Below are positions 63,395 through 64,000 of a stretch of 64,000 nucleotides of DNA, piece by piece; within the stretch, counting starts at the first letter, position 1; each line of letters starts with the position of its first letter. Below the pieces are notes generated by a model that saw only the letters and a program-made list of their open reading frames with translations, was not told where the DNA came from and ran no database searches. The DNA comes from Thaumasiovibrio sp047250365 (lineage in GTDB: Bacteria; Pseudomonadota; Gammaproteobacteria; Enterobacterales; Vibrionaceae): the NCBI RefSeq assembly GCF_047250365.1, contig NZ_JBLBVL010000002.1, positions 372,001 through 436,000 on the forward strand, read 5' to 3'. The position numbers and the translations under genes are program-made.

Positions 63395-63805
63395 TTACTC
63401 TTCGTCATCGGCGTCTTCGTCTTCTTCGCCGTCTTCAAAGTACGTGCCCCAACCGTCATAATCAATCTTATGCTTCATCGCTAGACTGATCAGCTTTTCT
63501 GCTTGCTCGTCAATCAGCTCTGCATCTAATGCTGATTCCATTACCGCATCAAAACAGACCACGGTACCACCACCATCTTCTGGATCGAGTTCTAGCTCTT
63601 CTGCTTCTTGAACCTCGTAGCCCATCTTGAATGCTTCAACGGCTGCTTCTTCTAACTCTTTAAAGCTATCAGCCGAAAAATGGTGCTCAATGGAATACAA
63701 CGCATCTGGATCACTGCCATCTTCTAATAAGGCCTCAATGATCTCACGGGTTTCTTCTTTTTGTTCTTCAATCAACTCGTCGTAAGACAGTTCAGTATCA
63801 GACAT
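63395..63805 (-). CDS. rraB: Ribonuclease E inhibitor RraB
   Basis: Protein inhibitor that binds the RNase E C-terminal region and remodels mRNA decay. The 136-residue acidic protein has EETREIIEALLEDGSDPDALY, IEHHFSADSFKELEEAAVEAF and CFDAVMESALDAELIDEQAEKL, and a very acidic tail EDGEEDEDADDEE. Length and sequence fit the family. Confidence 0.94.
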   Translation of the reverse strand: MSDTELSYDELIEEQKEETREIIEALLEDGSDPDALYSIEHHFSADSFKELEEAAVEAFKMGYEVQEAEELELDPEDGGGTVVCFDAVMESALDAELIDEQAEKLISLAMKHKIDYDGWGTYFEDGEEDEDADDEE

Positions 63806-64000
63806 GATGACTCCAATCTTCTAGGGAAAAATGACAACAATACTATCGCACATTTTCTCTCATTTAAGGAGGAATTTTCTCGCTGGGACCAACCTAGATT
63901 GTCTAACTTGCAATCAGTCCCAGACTACTTTAAGTTGTTAACAGTTCAATTACATAATAGTGACTATTCGCCAGTCTTGCGTTGCCAACAAACGTAACGA
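63806..64000. other. Region upstream of rraB to the window end
   Basis: Contains the rraB promoter region and no supported gene within the window. AATAGTGACTATT at 63957-63969 is a short perfect dyad; it is only loosely like an ArgR box and I do not assign it. Confidence 0.35.

Noticed and set aside
63957..63969. ArgR box upstream of rraB
   Set aside because: AATAGTGACTATT is a perfect short dyad but lacks the TGAAT/ATTCA halves of an ArgR site; the context beyond the window is unknown.

Overview
This 64 kb window is an ordinary, densely packed stretch of a gammaproteobacterial chromosome. Gene content and order (pdhR-aceE, ampD, nadC, pilABCD-coaE-zapD-yacG, secA, dciA, lpxC, the full division/cell-wall cluster, rnpB, lpoA-yraN-diaA-dolP, sspAB, petABC, rpsI-rplM, zapE-zapG, degQ-degS, murA-ibaG-mlaBCDEF, kdsD-kdsC-lptCAB-rpoN-hpf-ptsN-rapZ-npr, mgtE, pmbA-darP, rraB) fit the Vibrionaceae, because the pilABCD-coaE-zapD run, a dciA gene between secA and lpxC, and absence of ddl between murC and ftsQ are the arrangement I associate with that family. 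Base composition near 50% GC would suit a Salinivibrio-like genus, but that is inference only. I see no tRNA, IS element, prophage, CRISPR array or toxin-antitoxin pair.

Layout: 1-2390 holds the start of the pyruvate dehydrogenase operon (minus strand) with its repressor gene pdhR, a textbook PdhR operator and an FNR-like site. 2391-4010 has ampD and nadC, back to back. 4576-10764 is the type IV pilus biogenesis run followed by coaE, zapD and yacG, all plus. 10816-14051 is mutT and secA on minus; dciA diverges from secA. 15000-31950 is the minus-strand dcw cluster read mraZ-rsmH-ftsL-ftsI-murE-murF-mraY-murD-ftsW-murG-murC-ftsQ-ftsA-ftsZ-lpxC, driven from a clear mraZ promoter with three phased MraZ boxes and with internal promoter candidates before ftsQ and lpxC. 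The RNase P RNA gene lies just upstream on the same strand. rsmI (minus) and lpoA-yraN-diaA-dolP (plus) diverge.

36914-43281 is all minus: sspA-sspB, the cytochrome bc1 operon petABC, rplM-rpsI and zapE. 43388-46510 carries zapG, degQ and degS, the envelope-stress proteases. 46586-51133 is the minus-strand mlaFEDCB-ibaG-murA run (outer-membrane lipid asymmetry plus peptidoglycan precursor synthesis). 51495-60668 is plus: a Ca2+/Na+ antiporter-like gene, Kdo synthesis, the Lpt lipopolysaccharide export genes, sigma-54, nitrogen-PTS genes, rapZ and mgtE. The end has pmbA, darP, a duplicated-DUF2061 membrane protein gene and rraB.

Functionally the window is dominated by envelope growth: peptidoglycan precursors, divisome, LPS synthesis and transport, phospholipid asymmetry and envelope proteolysis. 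The observations most worth checking are regulatory or non-coding: a DUF2061 gene whose promoter spacer is occupied by a near-perfect Fur box and whose protein ends in a His/Cys-rich tail; an inverted repeat that would bury the degQ ribosome-binding site, combined with a sigma-E-like promoter; two unrelated intergenic tandem repeats bracketing the pilus genes; and a perfect 18-bp palindrome upstream of mlaF. I found no convincing wholly new multi-gene system.
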